Of a stretch of DNA of 64,000 bases, positions 10,792 through 22,126 are shown in pieces. The stretch's first letter is position 1, and the number at the start of each line of letters is the position of its first letter. The stretch comes from Haemaphysalis longicornis (Eukaryota; Arthropoda; Arachnida; Ixodida; Ixodidae). The stretch is taken from NCBI GenBank assembly GCA_013339765.2, contig CM023457.1, forward strand, positions 50,245,745-50,309,744, read 5' to 3'. A program made the translations under genes and the position numbers. The notes below the pieces were generated by a model. The model did not search any database. It worked only from the letters and a program-made list of their open reading frames with translations, and was not told the DNA's origin.

Positions 10792-10891
10792 GACAATCCT
10801 TCTGATAATCGGTGCCGTGGTCCTGGTCGTCGGAGTACTAGTGGCCATCATCGTGGGCTTCCTTATCATTGGGCGCCAAAACACTCTCATG
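10792..10891 (+). CDS. exon: transmembrane segment of the esterase-like protein
   Basis: It is bounded by the acceptor TTTTTACCGCAG and donor ATG|GTAAGG. The first base completes a codon from an unseen upstream exon, and the exon ends in phase 0. The 33 codons contain an uninterrupted hydrophobic stretch (LLIIGAVVLVVGVLVAII, continuing VGFLII) of about 23 residues, followed by GRQNTLM. That is the length and composition of a single membrane-spanning helix. The hydrophobicity picks this frame; another open frame across the exon gives an Arg/His-rich peptide. The link to the downstream exons is inferred from matching phase, strand and the type II architecture of neurotactin-like proteins. Without a transcript, it could instead belong to another gene. 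Confidence 0.55.
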
Positions 10892-11631
10892 GTAAGGAAG
10901 TAGCGCCTTCACAATGGCTCATCTCAATCCTTTTACAGCGTACAGAGCTAAGAAATGGCTTTAGGGAGAAACATAATGACGTCTATATAAGTTTGTAGAA
11001 GAGTTTGTGGGGTTAGACTTGCTGGGTATATTCGCCATCGCCATCATCGTGGTTGCCTGCATTGTTATTGCTTGGAGATCTTCGTTGCATACTCATCCGT
11101 GCATAATGCCTTCGTGCTATTTACATCGGCTCCCGAACAAAGCCCCTTCCGAAGACCTTTAAGCACTGCAAACAAGTGTCACACAATCCATTTTTTGTCT
11201 TTGCACACGCCTTAACATAGTTGGAGTTTTCGTGTTGTCACACTGTATATTACAATGGCGGTTCCGCTAGGGTCAACCGGTTTCGCTCATTCACTGTTTG
11301 TGGCCGTTTCTGGTTATTCGGGCGATAAAGGAACCTCGCGCCGAAGCCAACTTTATCGCGGTTGCTCACAAGAAACTGTGCAACTCGTTTCACCGAATCT
11401 TTCTGAAAATTATATCACAATTTGTTTGCAGGCGACCATATTATCACTTTTTCTTTCCATGAGTTTTGATAAATAGTTTCCTCATAGGTGCATTTGTAAA
11501 CGCTAACCTAATTTCATCTTGTGATAATTCACGGGCAACTAAGCCATTCGTATGGTTACACGAACGGCTGTAAACTGGCCTTTAAAGCAACTCTCTCATT
11601 GTTCTGACTTTCTTTTTGAGTAATGAATAGT

Positions 11632-12050
11632 TACCGTATTTTCGCGCGTATAACCCGCACCAAGAATGCGAAATGTCAGTGGTGAACTATAGAGGTGCGG
11701 ATTATATGCGAGGTATTTCATATGGTGCAGCTTCACCTCAAAGCGCGTTGGGCCGTGATGCTCCTACAGAAGTAATAGCGACTAAGCCACTGTTATGCCG
11801 TTGACAGTGCTCATTTTGTAGACAGCCCGACAAAACAAAAAACTGATATTATGTACGCGGCAAGTCCTCTAGTTACGTTGTCAGCTTGGTAAGTTGTTTT
11901 GCATAAACAAAAGTTGCTTGTGTTAGTAGCTTTGGTCCATCCTTCTATGTATAAAATATGCCGGCAATACGCGGGGATATACATTTTTTATCCGTCGACG
12001 GAAAGTGGGCTGCGAGTTATATGCAAAGGCGGGTTATACGCGCGAAAAAT
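11632..12050. mobile_element. TIR element with TTTCGCGCGTATAACCCGC ends
   Basis: The left end TACCGTATTTTCGCGCGTAT (from 11632) and the right end GGGTTATACGCGCGAAAA (to about 12047) are inverted repeats over at least 20 perfect bases. The interior has no transposase. It abuts and shares the AAAAATTACG bases with the next repeat, so one element appears to have inserted at the other's edge. It is a MITE-like, non-autonomous DNA element. Confidence 0.75.
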
Positions 12051-12584
12051 TACGCCCACCTCCCCTCGCGGGAACCCTGGTGTGATGCAACGCATCTCAT
12101 GGGGGGTTCCATTGGCTTTTTCCATCGTATTTATTACGCTTATAGCAGGGATTCTCACGGGAAGGGGATGTGGTCGTAATTTTCCATTTTCACAATCCAA
12201 TGCACATGCAGTATACGTATGCTCAGGAACCGTCGCATCAAGCAATCGTCGAGTACTGCGAGAGAGTGCAAGCGTAACGCCGACGACCGTCGACTGAGAC
12301 TGCCGGAGCGCGGCATGCCGCTTTATATACACAGCGCCCGAAGGAGAGGAGAGCGCGGAGAGAGAGATTACTGCACATGCGCAGCGAGCGCAGCGCGGAG
12401 CACAGCGCCGCCCACCGGCGCCTAGCAACGGAGTGAGAGCGCGCTGCGCCAACCCACAGCTGTTTGGGAGAGTGTTCGCTATCGGAGAGAGGTGAGGAGG
12501 AGAGGCGCAGCTGTGCGGACAACGCCGGACGACGCAGGAAGGACAGAGGGGCGAGCATATAGATGCGTTGCATCTAAAATACGG
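12045..12584 (-). mobile_element. dispersed promoter-bearing repeat, copy C
   Basis: On the minus strand it starts ATTTTAGATGCAACGCATCT (12581-12562). It runs through the GTCCGC/CTCTCC tract and a TATATAAA/TCAGTC promoter-like pair (12329 to 12292), and ends GATGCGTTGCATC followed by GGGTTCCCGCGAGGGGAGG and CGTAATTTTT (12045). The last 140 bases (12045-12184) carry the tail motif at both ends in inverted orientation, like the short element at 56262-56519. A second derivative may therefore have inserted within this copy. Confidence 0.5.
12292..12329 (-). promoter_or_regulatory. putative core promoter (TATA + TCAGTC initiator) in repeat copy C
   Basis: On the minus strand TATATAAA (12329-12322) precedes TCAGTC (12297-12292) by 34 bases from the first T to the initiator A at 12295. 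Both match arthropod core promoter consensus and normal spacing. The CCGCGCTCCGGCAGT sequence between them is shared with copy A. The first ATG downstream is about 70 bases away and opens only a short frame before the tail. Transcription into intron 1 antisense to the host gene is possible. Confidence 0.45.
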
Positions 12585-14974
12585 TGGTTCACATTGAAGA
12601 TGTTCACATCACAGATTTTCGTTATGCTGTCAAAGCAAGGCTTCCAACGGGCGAAAAAGGCACAGTCCCCTTTACCCAACGGAGCTTTCGCAACTCGGGC
12701 CTCTTTGTCCGTCTGCTAAAGGTTGGGCATCACGCAGAAGTAGAAGCACGTTCCCAGACACACCGATAGACGGTGCAGCGGTCTCACAGGAAAGCATGCT
12801 CCTCCCCCCTACCCGCGGGTGAAGGGAGGCTCCCACAGCTGGCGCTCAGTTGCGGATTTCTTTAGCGTTAATCGTAGAGTTGCGCGGCGATGGCGCTGCT
12901 GTTCTCGCGCTAGCGCCCTTTGACATTCACGTCGCGAAAAGAGAACCACGGCTTCGCTGTTTCGGCATATTTTAGTAGCCTCATTGACTGCCATGCGCTT
13001 CACACTTACAGAACTCCGAGCAGCGAGTCTTCCTATAGGCCTCCTGCACTGCCCAGGGGGCGCTGCGCAAGCGGTTTCCGGGCAGTACTTCCGGGTAGTA
13101 CAAAGCTGCGCGGGTCCCATAGGATCGCGTGTTGACAGAAGCAAAATGCGCTCGATGTTCCCGATTGTTTTGCGACATGGTCACCAGCCCATCCACGACG
13201 TGTCCGGTCTCTTCCGGCGATCAACTTGGCATTAGGGAAAAAGCTTTGCAGCGCTAAATACGTTTACAGCGCCGACGAAAGTGCCGGGACGGTGACGGCG
13301 CTCTCCCAATCGTAGGTTCACTGACCATTTGAAGTGAAACTTCTAGTTTAAACTAATACTCTAGGTGACAAGGACTTTTCAACAACAGCTGATCAAAAAA
13401 TAAGAGGGTCGTAATCGGCGATGATCGCGCTTTAAAAAGCCAGCGAGTCCGGCGAACCGCTGGCTCGCCTGCTGCGGTGCACCTCTCTTTAGCGTACCAA
13501 CGCACTATGCGCGCACTTTTATTAAACAGTGCTCGTTTGCGTCGCCGTTACGAATACATGGTGTAGCGTGAGCTTGCCGTTTTGTTGCGTGTCTAGTGAC
13601 AAAATGCAGCGAGCGTCAGAAGCGTGAAATCTGTTTTACGATTCCGAAATTAGTGGCGATAAAACATGGTGGTCGGGTGAACTGAGAGGCCGCTCGCTTT
13701 CCTTGTTTGCTATCACTTTACTTAATTACGCTCTTGCATTATATATTACCAGTTCGCACTTAATAGGCTAGAATGATAGTCAGCAACGTTTTGAATTGTA
13801 GGGCCGAGTTGCATGCAGCCGACACGGCGGAGGGCTAGACAGCAAATAGGGTGGTCGGGTGAGGGGGGCATTGAACGCAAAAAAAAGAGAAGAAATAGCG
13901 AATTGCCAATAATCTTTGACAATTATCTGGTGAAGTGTGAAGAGGGGGGACAATTCAACTGGAAGCGACCAATTCTCTGTTCTTGTCTCGCTGCCCTAAC
14001 TACATTTGAGGACAAAACTGGGGTGTCGGCGTTCAACCAACAGAGTCAGTGATGATCGTATGTAAATATTCAGGGCCGCGCGCCGTGTATGCGGCTGTAA
14101 TGTTATGCAACTATGGAAGTACACATCTTTGCAGGCAGCGGGCGGGCGATTTGGTGCTTGTTTTGCGTCCTTTAATATCGCTTAATTTGTTTATTTTACG
14201 CTATTGCCTCACGTTCTCGCTAGTATACCTGTACCCTGCCGTTCGTAAATCGTGCGGCGTAAAACGTTACTCAAGAATCATTTATATTGCGAAAATACAA
14301 AACAAAATTTTCACTCGTTTTCAAGGCGGTGCCAGGCCAGCAGTGTCAGCTGAGTCGGCTGCGCAATTCTTCCGTTCACTTGCACGCTCCCGCTGAAGCA
14401 ACCTATTGCAGTTACCAGCAGCGTTCCGTGTTTATGCTACTCGTGAACTTCCCTTTGTCGACTGCACGCAAGAAAAAAGAACGGTAATGGTCGTCAGGAA
14501 GTTAGACCACCCGACCTGGCGACACTGTCCAACGCCGCGATCCGTGACAGCTCGTTCAAAAGAAAGCCAATAAATCGGCTTGTTTTAGCGGATATTATTT
14601 TGTTTAACCTCTGAAACTACTTTAAGGGCTATTTCATACAGTATGCAGTCATTTAAAGGCGCCACAAAGCGATTAAACTAAGTACAACCAACTTTCACTC
14701 TGGCTTGTAATTGAAAACACATGGAGGGCGGTGAGGGTCGTCTGCTTTTGTACTACCTAGAGGCGTCGGCCGCTAGGGGCGCTGCATGTCGCCAAAACTC
14801 CAGCGCAGGAGGCCTACAACGGTACTGCATTAAGGACGCACAACAACTGCCACTACGGCTGTATGGTGTATGGCTGTTGCAAACATTTAAAACATTCACC
14901 AGATTCTGTCATGTGCGCAGCACATGACTAGTCATTTACATCCTAAGGGAAATTTTCTCTGTCTATAATTGCAG

Positions 14975-15013
14975 GGATCATCGTCATCAACCGGCCCGGG
15001 AGGGAGGCCATCG
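14975..15013 (+). CDS. 39-base microexon: Ser/Gly linker of the esterase-like protein
   Basis: The acceptor CTCTGTCTATAATTGCAG is strong and the donor is TCG|GTGAGC. The exon is 13 codons, phase 0 to 0, reading GSSSSTGPGGRPS. A flexible Ser/Gly/Pro spacer between a membrane helix and an ectodomain fits a stalk. It preserves frame between the TM exon (ends phase 0) and the esterase exon (starts phase 0), so it could be skipped without changing frame. The evidence is splice sites and phase only, since 13 codons are too few for homology. Confidence 0.5.
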
Positions 15014-15719
15014 GTGAGCTCGTATATTTTACTATGTTACGAATTTATTAAGCATGTAAGGACGGTAAATAACAGCATTAATAGTCCATAAACGGTTATA
15101 GACTATGGGGGAGAAGTTTGCAGTTCGTAAAATGGAGTTTTCATATCGAAAACACGAGACAAACTTTCGAAGCGAGAGCTTGGCTTAATTGGAAAAAAGT
15201 CAAATTAAACTTTAAATTAAGAAATAGTTAGGTTGCTTCTTCAGAAACGAAGTATAACACGGGGTTCAGTAAATTTTCTAGCATAAGGGAGCGCAAATTA
15301 TGTGTGTGTAATAGTGAACTTAACGAAAATTTCGTAGGGTGAGTCTTCGGGTGCCACTGTGTGTGGAAGTAATTTTTGGTGCAACATGGACTGCACCCAC
15401 AAATGTAAAAAAGAAGAGAGCGGAGTTTTGCCTTCGGCATTGTTAGGATACGTTTCTAACACACAGAAAAGCATGAAAGTGATAGGAATTTATGTCGTAA
15501 TTAGCAGAGAGATTCAATATTACTTATTGTCTAATAATAATCATATTGGGCTGTTGCAATGGGAGCCTAAAACTTGGAAATCCAGACGAGTAGTAAAATA
15601 CGAAACTCTCAGCAACTAAGTGGGTCACGGAAATCTATAACCACTTTTTGAGCCGGACAGAAGCAGATCTAGCAGAAAATACCCACTTCGTGATGAACTC
15701 AACAGAAAACTGAAAATAG
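15014..15719 (+). other. intron 2, first part: no recognisable feature
   Basis: This AT-rich stretch precedes the I-like LINE. The LINE's 5' end cannot be placed exactly and may begin within 15600-15730. No gene is called. Confidence 0.4.
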
Positions 15720-15875
15720 GAAGGACGTTCTGGACATTATGAGTAAGTCACAGCAGGTGGTGTGTAACGAGCCAAAAGCAGAACAGGAGGCAGGAAGGAG
15801 AAGGAGGGACTTCAGTTTGGAGCACAAAAAGAAAATGAAAAGGGACCCGGATGAAAGCAGGTAAGGCAGAAGAAA

Positions 15876-17026
15876 ATGAAGGAAAATGAGGATCCCACAA
15901 CACAGAATGAGGAGGAGTTCCCGCAACTCGGAAAGGACGAATGTGAGGATGAGTCACGAAAACAGGTTGAAAATGAGGAGGAGGAAACCTTCAAAACTCG
16001 ACTGCAGAGGAAGGTCAAAGTTGACGCAAGAGTTATCAGAAGCCTAGTAAAGGTAACTCGAGTAACTGAAGACGAAGGAGCAGTGGGAAGATAGGCAGAT
16101 GATATTCAGGAGATGAGGGGACTAACAATAGACCTCATTGCCAGGGTGGCAGAAGTGGAAGGTGAACTAGCAGCACTAAAAAGTTTTCCACAGAGGACTT
16201 TCGCAGACGTAACAAAGAGTAGAAAAGCAAAACGTCACTCCGACCCTGACCCTGTGGAGGAAGGAGAAAGGAGGAAGCGAAGTGTTTTGCACATCAAACT
16301 CAAAGACACTGGGGTAAAAGACGCAGCAAAGGTTGCAGAAGCAGAACTGAAAAATAACTTTGAACCATCGCAGCCTGGGTTGAAGAACGTGACACGGCGG
16401 AAAACAATACAAGGAGTTTTGGTGCTAGGCGATAAGAAATAGGAACTGGAAAGACTCAAATGAAACTGGACGCTCATGATGACCTCAAACCCAAACTGGC
16501 AGCGGAATTACCACGACGAAGATAGCCAGAAATCTGCATTTCGGGGGTTCCGAATGAGACGCAGGAAGCAGAAATCCGGAATGAACTTGCGAAACAAACA
16601 AACACGGGGGAAGAGCAGATAATAATAAAACGGAAGATACAATCAAAGAGGGGGAGTGAAGTAACAGTAAAAGCTCAACTCACAGGTCCAGCAATCCGAA
16701 AAATCATGGGGCAAGGACGTGTTAGGATTGGATGGACAATGTTCAGGGCAAACGAAAACTTGTATGTCCCAAGGTGTGACAACTGCGCCAGGTTTGGGCA
16801 CCCCTCGGTGGCGTGCACACGAAGAAACTCGACATGCACAGGCTGCATAGGGCAGCATCATCACACGGAATGTCCGGCATCAGAGTTCTTCTGTCAAGAG
16901 TGTGTGCTGTACAACCGCAAGGCCGGACGGGATGTACCAGATGTAGGGCACTCAATGATGGACGTGAGATGTCCGTTTTTCAAACGATTTCAAGATAATA
17001 CGCTGGAGAGAACCAACTACGACTAA
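15876..17026 (+). pseudogene. LINE ORF1 (gag-like, zinc knuckle), frameshifted
   Basis: Three open pieces follow each other: 15876-16094 (acidic), 16113-16442 (coiled, Lys/Glu-rich) and 16706-17026. The last has a CCHC knuckle CDNCARFGHPSVAC at about 16775-16816, then a CTGCIGQHHHTEC knuckle and a third Cys/His cluster. This resembles ORF1 proteins of I/Jockey-type elements, which bind element RNA. In-frame stops (for example TAG at 16092 and 16440) and frame changes break it. Confidence 0.75.
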
Positions 17027-17184
17027 CTGCAGGAAGTCTAGTTGGTCAAAGGCATCTAGTTAAATAAGAAAATGGTGTGAGAAAGGACCATCTTGAGGGG
17101 GAAAAGAAAGGGTCAACAGAGATAAGTAACTCGGGTAACGAGAACAAATTCAAATAAAAAATTCGAGGTATCTCAGACAGAGTT

Positions 17185-20100
17185 AAAGTTTGTACAGGTT
17201 AACCTGGCAAGGTGTTTCCAGGTGAATGAATCCCTTAATACTTTCTAAGGAGAGAAGATGATTGATATATCGGTTGTGCAGGAACCATATCATGTACAAG
17301 GAAAAAATAATAGGCTTTGAAAATTAAAACGCGTATAGTGGCAAGTGCATATAGCTCAAAAGTGGCAATTGTTCGTTCAGAAGATATCCTAGTTTTTCCC
17401 ATTTTAGTTAAGAGCGAAATAGTATTTACAGGAATACAATAACGACATAAAGAAATAATTGTTATAAATGCATATTGCACACGAAAGGATGATCTTAATC
17501 CAATAATGGTTGAAAATCGAGAATATGCTACATACTGTTAAAGGTAAACACTTTTTAATTACAGGGGACTTTAATGCAAAAAATCCTTTATAGCGAGGGT
17601 CAATAGCAGATAGAAGGGCGATGAAGTGAGTAGTTTTATCAGCGCGAATAGTTTAAATATTCTAATATATCCGGGGTCAATCCCTACATTTGAAACGGTA
17701 AACAGGAAGGGTTGGATTGACCTTTCGTTGGTATCCATAGAGTTAACGACAGAAATAAACAGAAGGGAGTTGTTAGAAAAGCACAACAATAGCGATCACA
17801 AGTACATCATGATAACTATTTTTAAAACAGAAAACAGAAAGAACGCAGATTAACAAAAAAAGGGAAACTGAAGATCCTACGCGATCTAAAGGATGACCCT
17901 TGGTATAAGGAAGCAGAAGAGCCAAAGTCAGCAGACGATGTAAAATATTTAGTTGATGACTTTTATATAAAATTCGAAGGTCTAGTTCACAAATACTCGA
18001 AAAACGTTGCCAAGGATAGAGCCAAAGCGTTGGTGGAATGATGAACTTGAAGTTGAGCGTAAACGGGTTAAGGCACTCAGGAGGCGAAATCAGAGATCAG
18101 ATAACATACACAGAGCAAAGTATAAAGGAGATATGAAGCTCGCATGCAGTACGATGGACATCTGAAAGAGGAAAAACGGGAAAGTTGGGATGAAATTTGT
18201 GCCCACATAACATCAAATTGATTCAATTGCCCAATAAAATAGCTAGGAACCAGACTAAGAAAAAGGTGGTATTGCCGAGCATACCTAAGACGAATGGAGA
18301 ACGGACACAATCAGTCGAAGAAACGGTTGAAGAATTAGTAAGAAATTTCTATAATTTAAAGGAGCATTTAGAGGAGATGGATAATATCACTAGCACAGTA
18401 GGACATATTGAGAATACGAATGACAGCATAACAGAAGAGGAAATTAGATATACTATACGGGCCTTGAGGAAAGACTATAGCAGTTGGACCAGATTGTATA
18501 AGTACGGACTTTTTAGAAGGTATATATGAGGTAATTAAGGATTGTCTTCATCGGGTATACTCAGGATGTTATAGGGTTCGATACTTTCCAGAACAATGGA
18601 AGAGAGCCAGAGTGATCTTTACCCTAAAACAAAACAACTCAACAGATGAATATGAACGGTATAGACCAATTGCAATAAATTCAGTAGTGGGTAAGGTGTT
18701 TGAAAAATGGTGAAATCCAGGATGTATTATTTTCTTTACAAAATAATCACTTCTCCAAAACCCGGTTTGGCTTTATACATATAATGTAGACGACAGAAGC
18801 ACTGAGAGAAATTAAAAAACGAAATAATCAAGCAAAATTAGATGCGGAAACGACGGTATTAATACCTTTAGACATAAAGAATGCATCTAACTCCAGAGCT
18901 GATCATGTGGTAGCAGTTTGTAAGAAAATAGGTTTTAAGAAGTTAGTTAGGATTGCCGCAAGTGTTTTAACAAACTGAACTATAATATACGACACCGGCT
19001 TTAAGAAACTCGAATTCAAATTACCCATCGGGTCACCTCAGGGATCACCATTGAGTCCCATGTTTAGGAACTTCATGATTCAAGACCTGCTTAGTGAGAA
19101 ATTTGGGGTTGGTTGCCATATACAAGCATTTTCCGATGATATAACGGTAGTAGGTAAAGGAAATCAAGGATTAGAATTGAAACAGCAGCAAACTCAGCCT
19201 TAGAGAAAGTTGCAAATTGGGCGAGCACGAAAAATTTGCACTTTAGTATAGACAAATGTAAAGCAATAGTCATTGGGAACAAATACGACAAGGCACTACC
19301 AATTTTTAAGCTGCAGGGTAACAATATTAAGGTAGAGAAAGAGAAAAAGATATTACGAGTCATCATAGATAGTCGACTAAGCTTTATGAGCCATTTAAAT
19401 TATATCAAAGACAAAGTTACTCTGCTGGCGGAAAATTTATCGAAATTCACTTCTAGAAAAAAAGGAATGACAAGTCGAAATTTACGAATAATATACTTAA
19501 GAGCTACTGAAAGGATAATTGTATATGCAGCACCCTTCTGGTATTCTGCGAAAAGTCACATTAACCGGACATTGAGGTCGATACAGAGAGTAGCTCTACT
19601 AGAAATAGCGAAAGCCTACAGAACAGCGCCTAATCTAGCTTTGGATATAGTAAGTAATATCTTGCCAATCCATCTTACGATTGAGAAGGAGGTAGAAATC
19701 TACAAGATTATGACAGAAGATAAACCTTTTGCAAGGGAAGGTGTGCAATTTCATTGGAATAATATAATAAATAAGATAGGTAAGTGGGAAAAGCACCCAG
19801 CAATGTTATTAGCTTTCCCCTACAATAGGGAACTTTCAGGGGAAGAAGACTATCAATTTCACATTTTCGCGGATGGGTCGAAATCAAATTACAAATTAGG
19901 TGCGGGTTTTGTGGCTATGAATGATAATCTGAGTATCCTAGATTTTTGTCAGTATAGTTTACCGATATTTTGGGACAACTTTCAGGCCGAAGCGGTAGCA
20001 CTAAGCAAGGTAATAGAGTATATCAGTTCCAAGGAATGTAAAAAGGTACAAAAGATAACAGACAGTCTTTCAGCATTACAGGCCATTAGCAATTCGTATA

Positions 20101-20535
20101 ATGAAAATCCTATGATTTCTGAAGTAAAAAACTAATGGAAAGCAATAAGGGGAAGGGAATAATCCAACTGGCACACATAAAGGGTCATCCAGGCAATCCG
20201 GGACCCGAAATAGCTGACGATTTCGCAAAAAAAGCAGCAGAGCAAGGAGAAAAACTTACGATCCCGATGACAAAGCATTTCATTAAAAGACAAGTATTTG
20301 CAGGCACTCTAGACAGGTGGCAAAAAGAATGGGTTAAGCAGGGTCCAAGCACTCAGGCATACCAATCGGTCCCCAACGTTAAAAATATCCCAAGTCACTT
20401 CCCAACAAATCATTTTCTATCACAAGCAGTGACGGGCCATGGCAGGTTTTGCCACCACTTGTATAGGTTTGGGCTTAGAGATGATAAAATATGCAGTTAT
20501 AAAAAAGAAGCTAACAGTTTGACCATTACTTAGAC
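17185..20535 (+). pseudogene. LINE ORF2: endonuclease, reverse transcriptase, RNase H (broken)
   Basis: Endonuclease motifs are KFVQVNLAR near 17187, VVQEPY near 17274, LITGDFNAK near 17555 and SDHKYI at 17791-17808. Reverse transcriptase motifs are RYRPIAINSVVGK (18660), LPIGSPQGSPLSP (about 19021-19060) and AFSDDITVV at 19125-19150, the catalytic DD pair. RNase H motifs are FADGSK (19866), ITDSLSALQAI (20056) and HIKGHPGNPGPEIAD (20175). A 299-codon piece (19236-20135) and a 132-codon piece (20135-20533) are separated by a frame change at an A6 run. Further stops exist in the endonuclease and RT. Confidence 0.85.
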
Positions 20536-20690
20536 GACTGTCCAAGGACTTAAATCCCTTAGAGGTAAATTCAAGAAGAAACTATGGCATCAGTTATCCA
20601 AACAAAAACAAGAAATAATAAAAGACGAAAAGCTAACGGAGTTCCTAGCGCAAATGGTAGAAGAGATTAATAAAATAACTAAAGAGGAAT

Positions 20691-21600
20691 AGGTTAATGG
20701 GTATTCCGTCGGGCTCACTATTGATTTCACCCCCTGAGGGGGAGGAACGGTTCACTGCCGCACAAGACCACCAGACCACCCAGGGTCTCATAATGGCAAA
20801 CTTATATCCATCAACCAAGGTGGGTATCAAAATGGAAGAATCACCGAAAGAAGGGCAATCTACACTTGGAAAACAAATGACATCAAAACAATGAAATAAC
20901 AGGGTCCCGAGGCGGCTGGCAAACATTTTGCCAGTGGCGGTCTCATAGGGGTTCAGGAAGGGGGAGAAAAAAGACAAGGAGCACATAGGAATAAGCTTCT
21001 ATCGCAGAGCATCACCCTGAGGACTTCGACCAACTACGTTGCCACCAGCACGATAGAGGTGTGGCGGTGGAGTTTTATTATTCCTTCTCGAGGTGGAGGT
21101 GGACTTACGCAGTAGCACAGCTTTAGTCTGTCAATACTGCACAAGGAACAACACATGCTCCAATTCGAATGTGCGCAACAATGCCCGGAGACCCTGGGGA
21201 TAACTCGGAAAAAGAAAAAAAGGATTGAAGTAACTGCAAAAGCACATACCAGGTCTGAGTTGGTGACCCCCTGGCGTACTTAGGCGGGAAGATGCATTTT
21301 GTGGCAAGAGGTGGACAAATACCATCCCCCGTGGGGGTATGTTCAAGAAGAGCACGGAATTTTATTAGAGTAGTGGGAAGTATTATAAATAGGTTGGGCA
21401 GAAAAATAAAACGGGAATATCAACTAGGGCTGGTCACTCAGGATGGCACAATAACTATTGTGCACCTATTGGTGTGTTTTAGTGCTCTTTTAACAAAAAG
21501 AGAAAACCAAGTAAAAAGATGTACACAGGAAATTAGGAAGGGTTGAAAAGGGGATGAAAAAAGAGGTAGCGTCAACATCCCCCTCGCGAGGGGCACGACC
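20691..21600 (+). other. probable LINE 3' UTR or neighbouring repeat
   Basis: This purine-rich sequence has no clear gene. It follows the RNase H end and contains a GC-rich hairpin (CCCCCTGAGGGGG, 20729-20741). It may be the 3' untranslated part of the preceding LINE, but no tail or duplication marks its end. Confidence 0.3.
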
Positions 21601-21926
21601 AAATGCAGAGCATTTCCGGGGGCGCACGACGTTAAGTTGTTTGCGTTACGTTAATGTTGCACTTGTGGCAACTGCTGACGAGAGAGCGCTCGTCAGCAGT
21701 AATTTGAATGAGTCAAGGATATAAGGCGTGTCCGTAGCCTTCCATTCTGTGTCGGCTTTGTGGCGCAGTGGGTAGAGCGTTGCGTACATTGCGTCCCGCC
21801 CGCAGGGTCGAGGGATCGAAACCTGGCGACGGATTGTAATTTTTTTTATATAGTAGGGACAACGACGGTGCGGACTACGGACGCCAACGCGGGTGACATC
21901 GTGAGTTACTGAAATGCTCTGCATTT
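21601..21926. mobile_element. short element: inverted ends around a perfect hairpin and a tRNA-like sequence
   Basis: Its ends are AAATGCAGAGCATTTC (21601-21616) and the inverted GAAATGCTCTGCATTT (21911-21926). Inside are a perfect 12-base stem with a 6-base loop (21671-21700) and a tRNA-like segment (21753-21836). The right terminal 70 bases, reversed, match 50602-50660 (AAATGCAGAGCATTTC followed by TAACTCACGATGT). It is thus a repeated family, partly tRNA-derived. Confidence 0.65.
21753..21836 (+). repeat. tRNA-like (Pol III box A/B) sequence inside the 21.6 kb element
   Basis: TGGCGCAGTGGGTAGAGCG (21760-21778) is a good box A/D-arm, and GGGATCGAAACC (21811-21822) is box B-like with one base away from GGTTCGAANCC. 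The spacing suits a tRNA-derived promoter. The anticodon region is not foldable into a convincing cloverleaf, so it is a tRNA relic of a SINE, not a functional tRNA. Confidence 0.5.
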
Positions 21927-22126
21927 AAAAACTATTGTAAACTGGTAGAACTATATATTTACAGTAAGGTATAAGGAGTAGAGGAAGAGGTTAGAGTGGC
22001 CGCACCCGCGTGAAAATATCTGGGGTTAGTTGGCAGATATAATCGCGTAACAGGTTGCATGAGATCATATATTGCTGATAATGAGCGATAAACACGACAT
22101 AAGAGTAATAGGCTAAAGGTGCGTTA

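Larger units (their letters stand above)
10892..14974 (+). other. intron 1 of the esterase-like gene
   Basis: The intron runs from GTAAGG to the acceptor CTCTGTCTATAATTGCAG. It holds a TIR element (11632-12050) and a promoter-bearing repeat (12045-12584, minus). In 12590-14974 there are several open frames without family features, and I call nothing in them. Confidence 0.5.
15720..20690 (+). mobile_element. near-complete I-like non-LTR retrotransposon (LINE)
   Basis: In order, the element shows a gag-like ORF1 with zinc knuckles (to 17026), an APE-type endonuclease (about 17185-17820), a reverse transcriptase (about 18560-19720) and an RNase H domain (about 19850-20260). That order, with RNase H after RT, is typical of the I group. 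Several stops and frameshifts make it inactive. It lies in intron 2 of the host gene, same strand. The 3' region beyond 20690 may continue for some hundreds of bases as UTR. Confidence 0.85.

Noticed and set aside
15748..16018. Several hydrophobic minus-strand open frames
   Set aside because: They are antisense to the LINE ORF1, which has a recognisable zinc-knuckle end on the + strand.
21753..21836. Possible tRNA gene on the + strand
   Set aside because: Box A and B are present, but the anticodon and acceptor arms do not fold convincingly and the segment sits in a repeated element.
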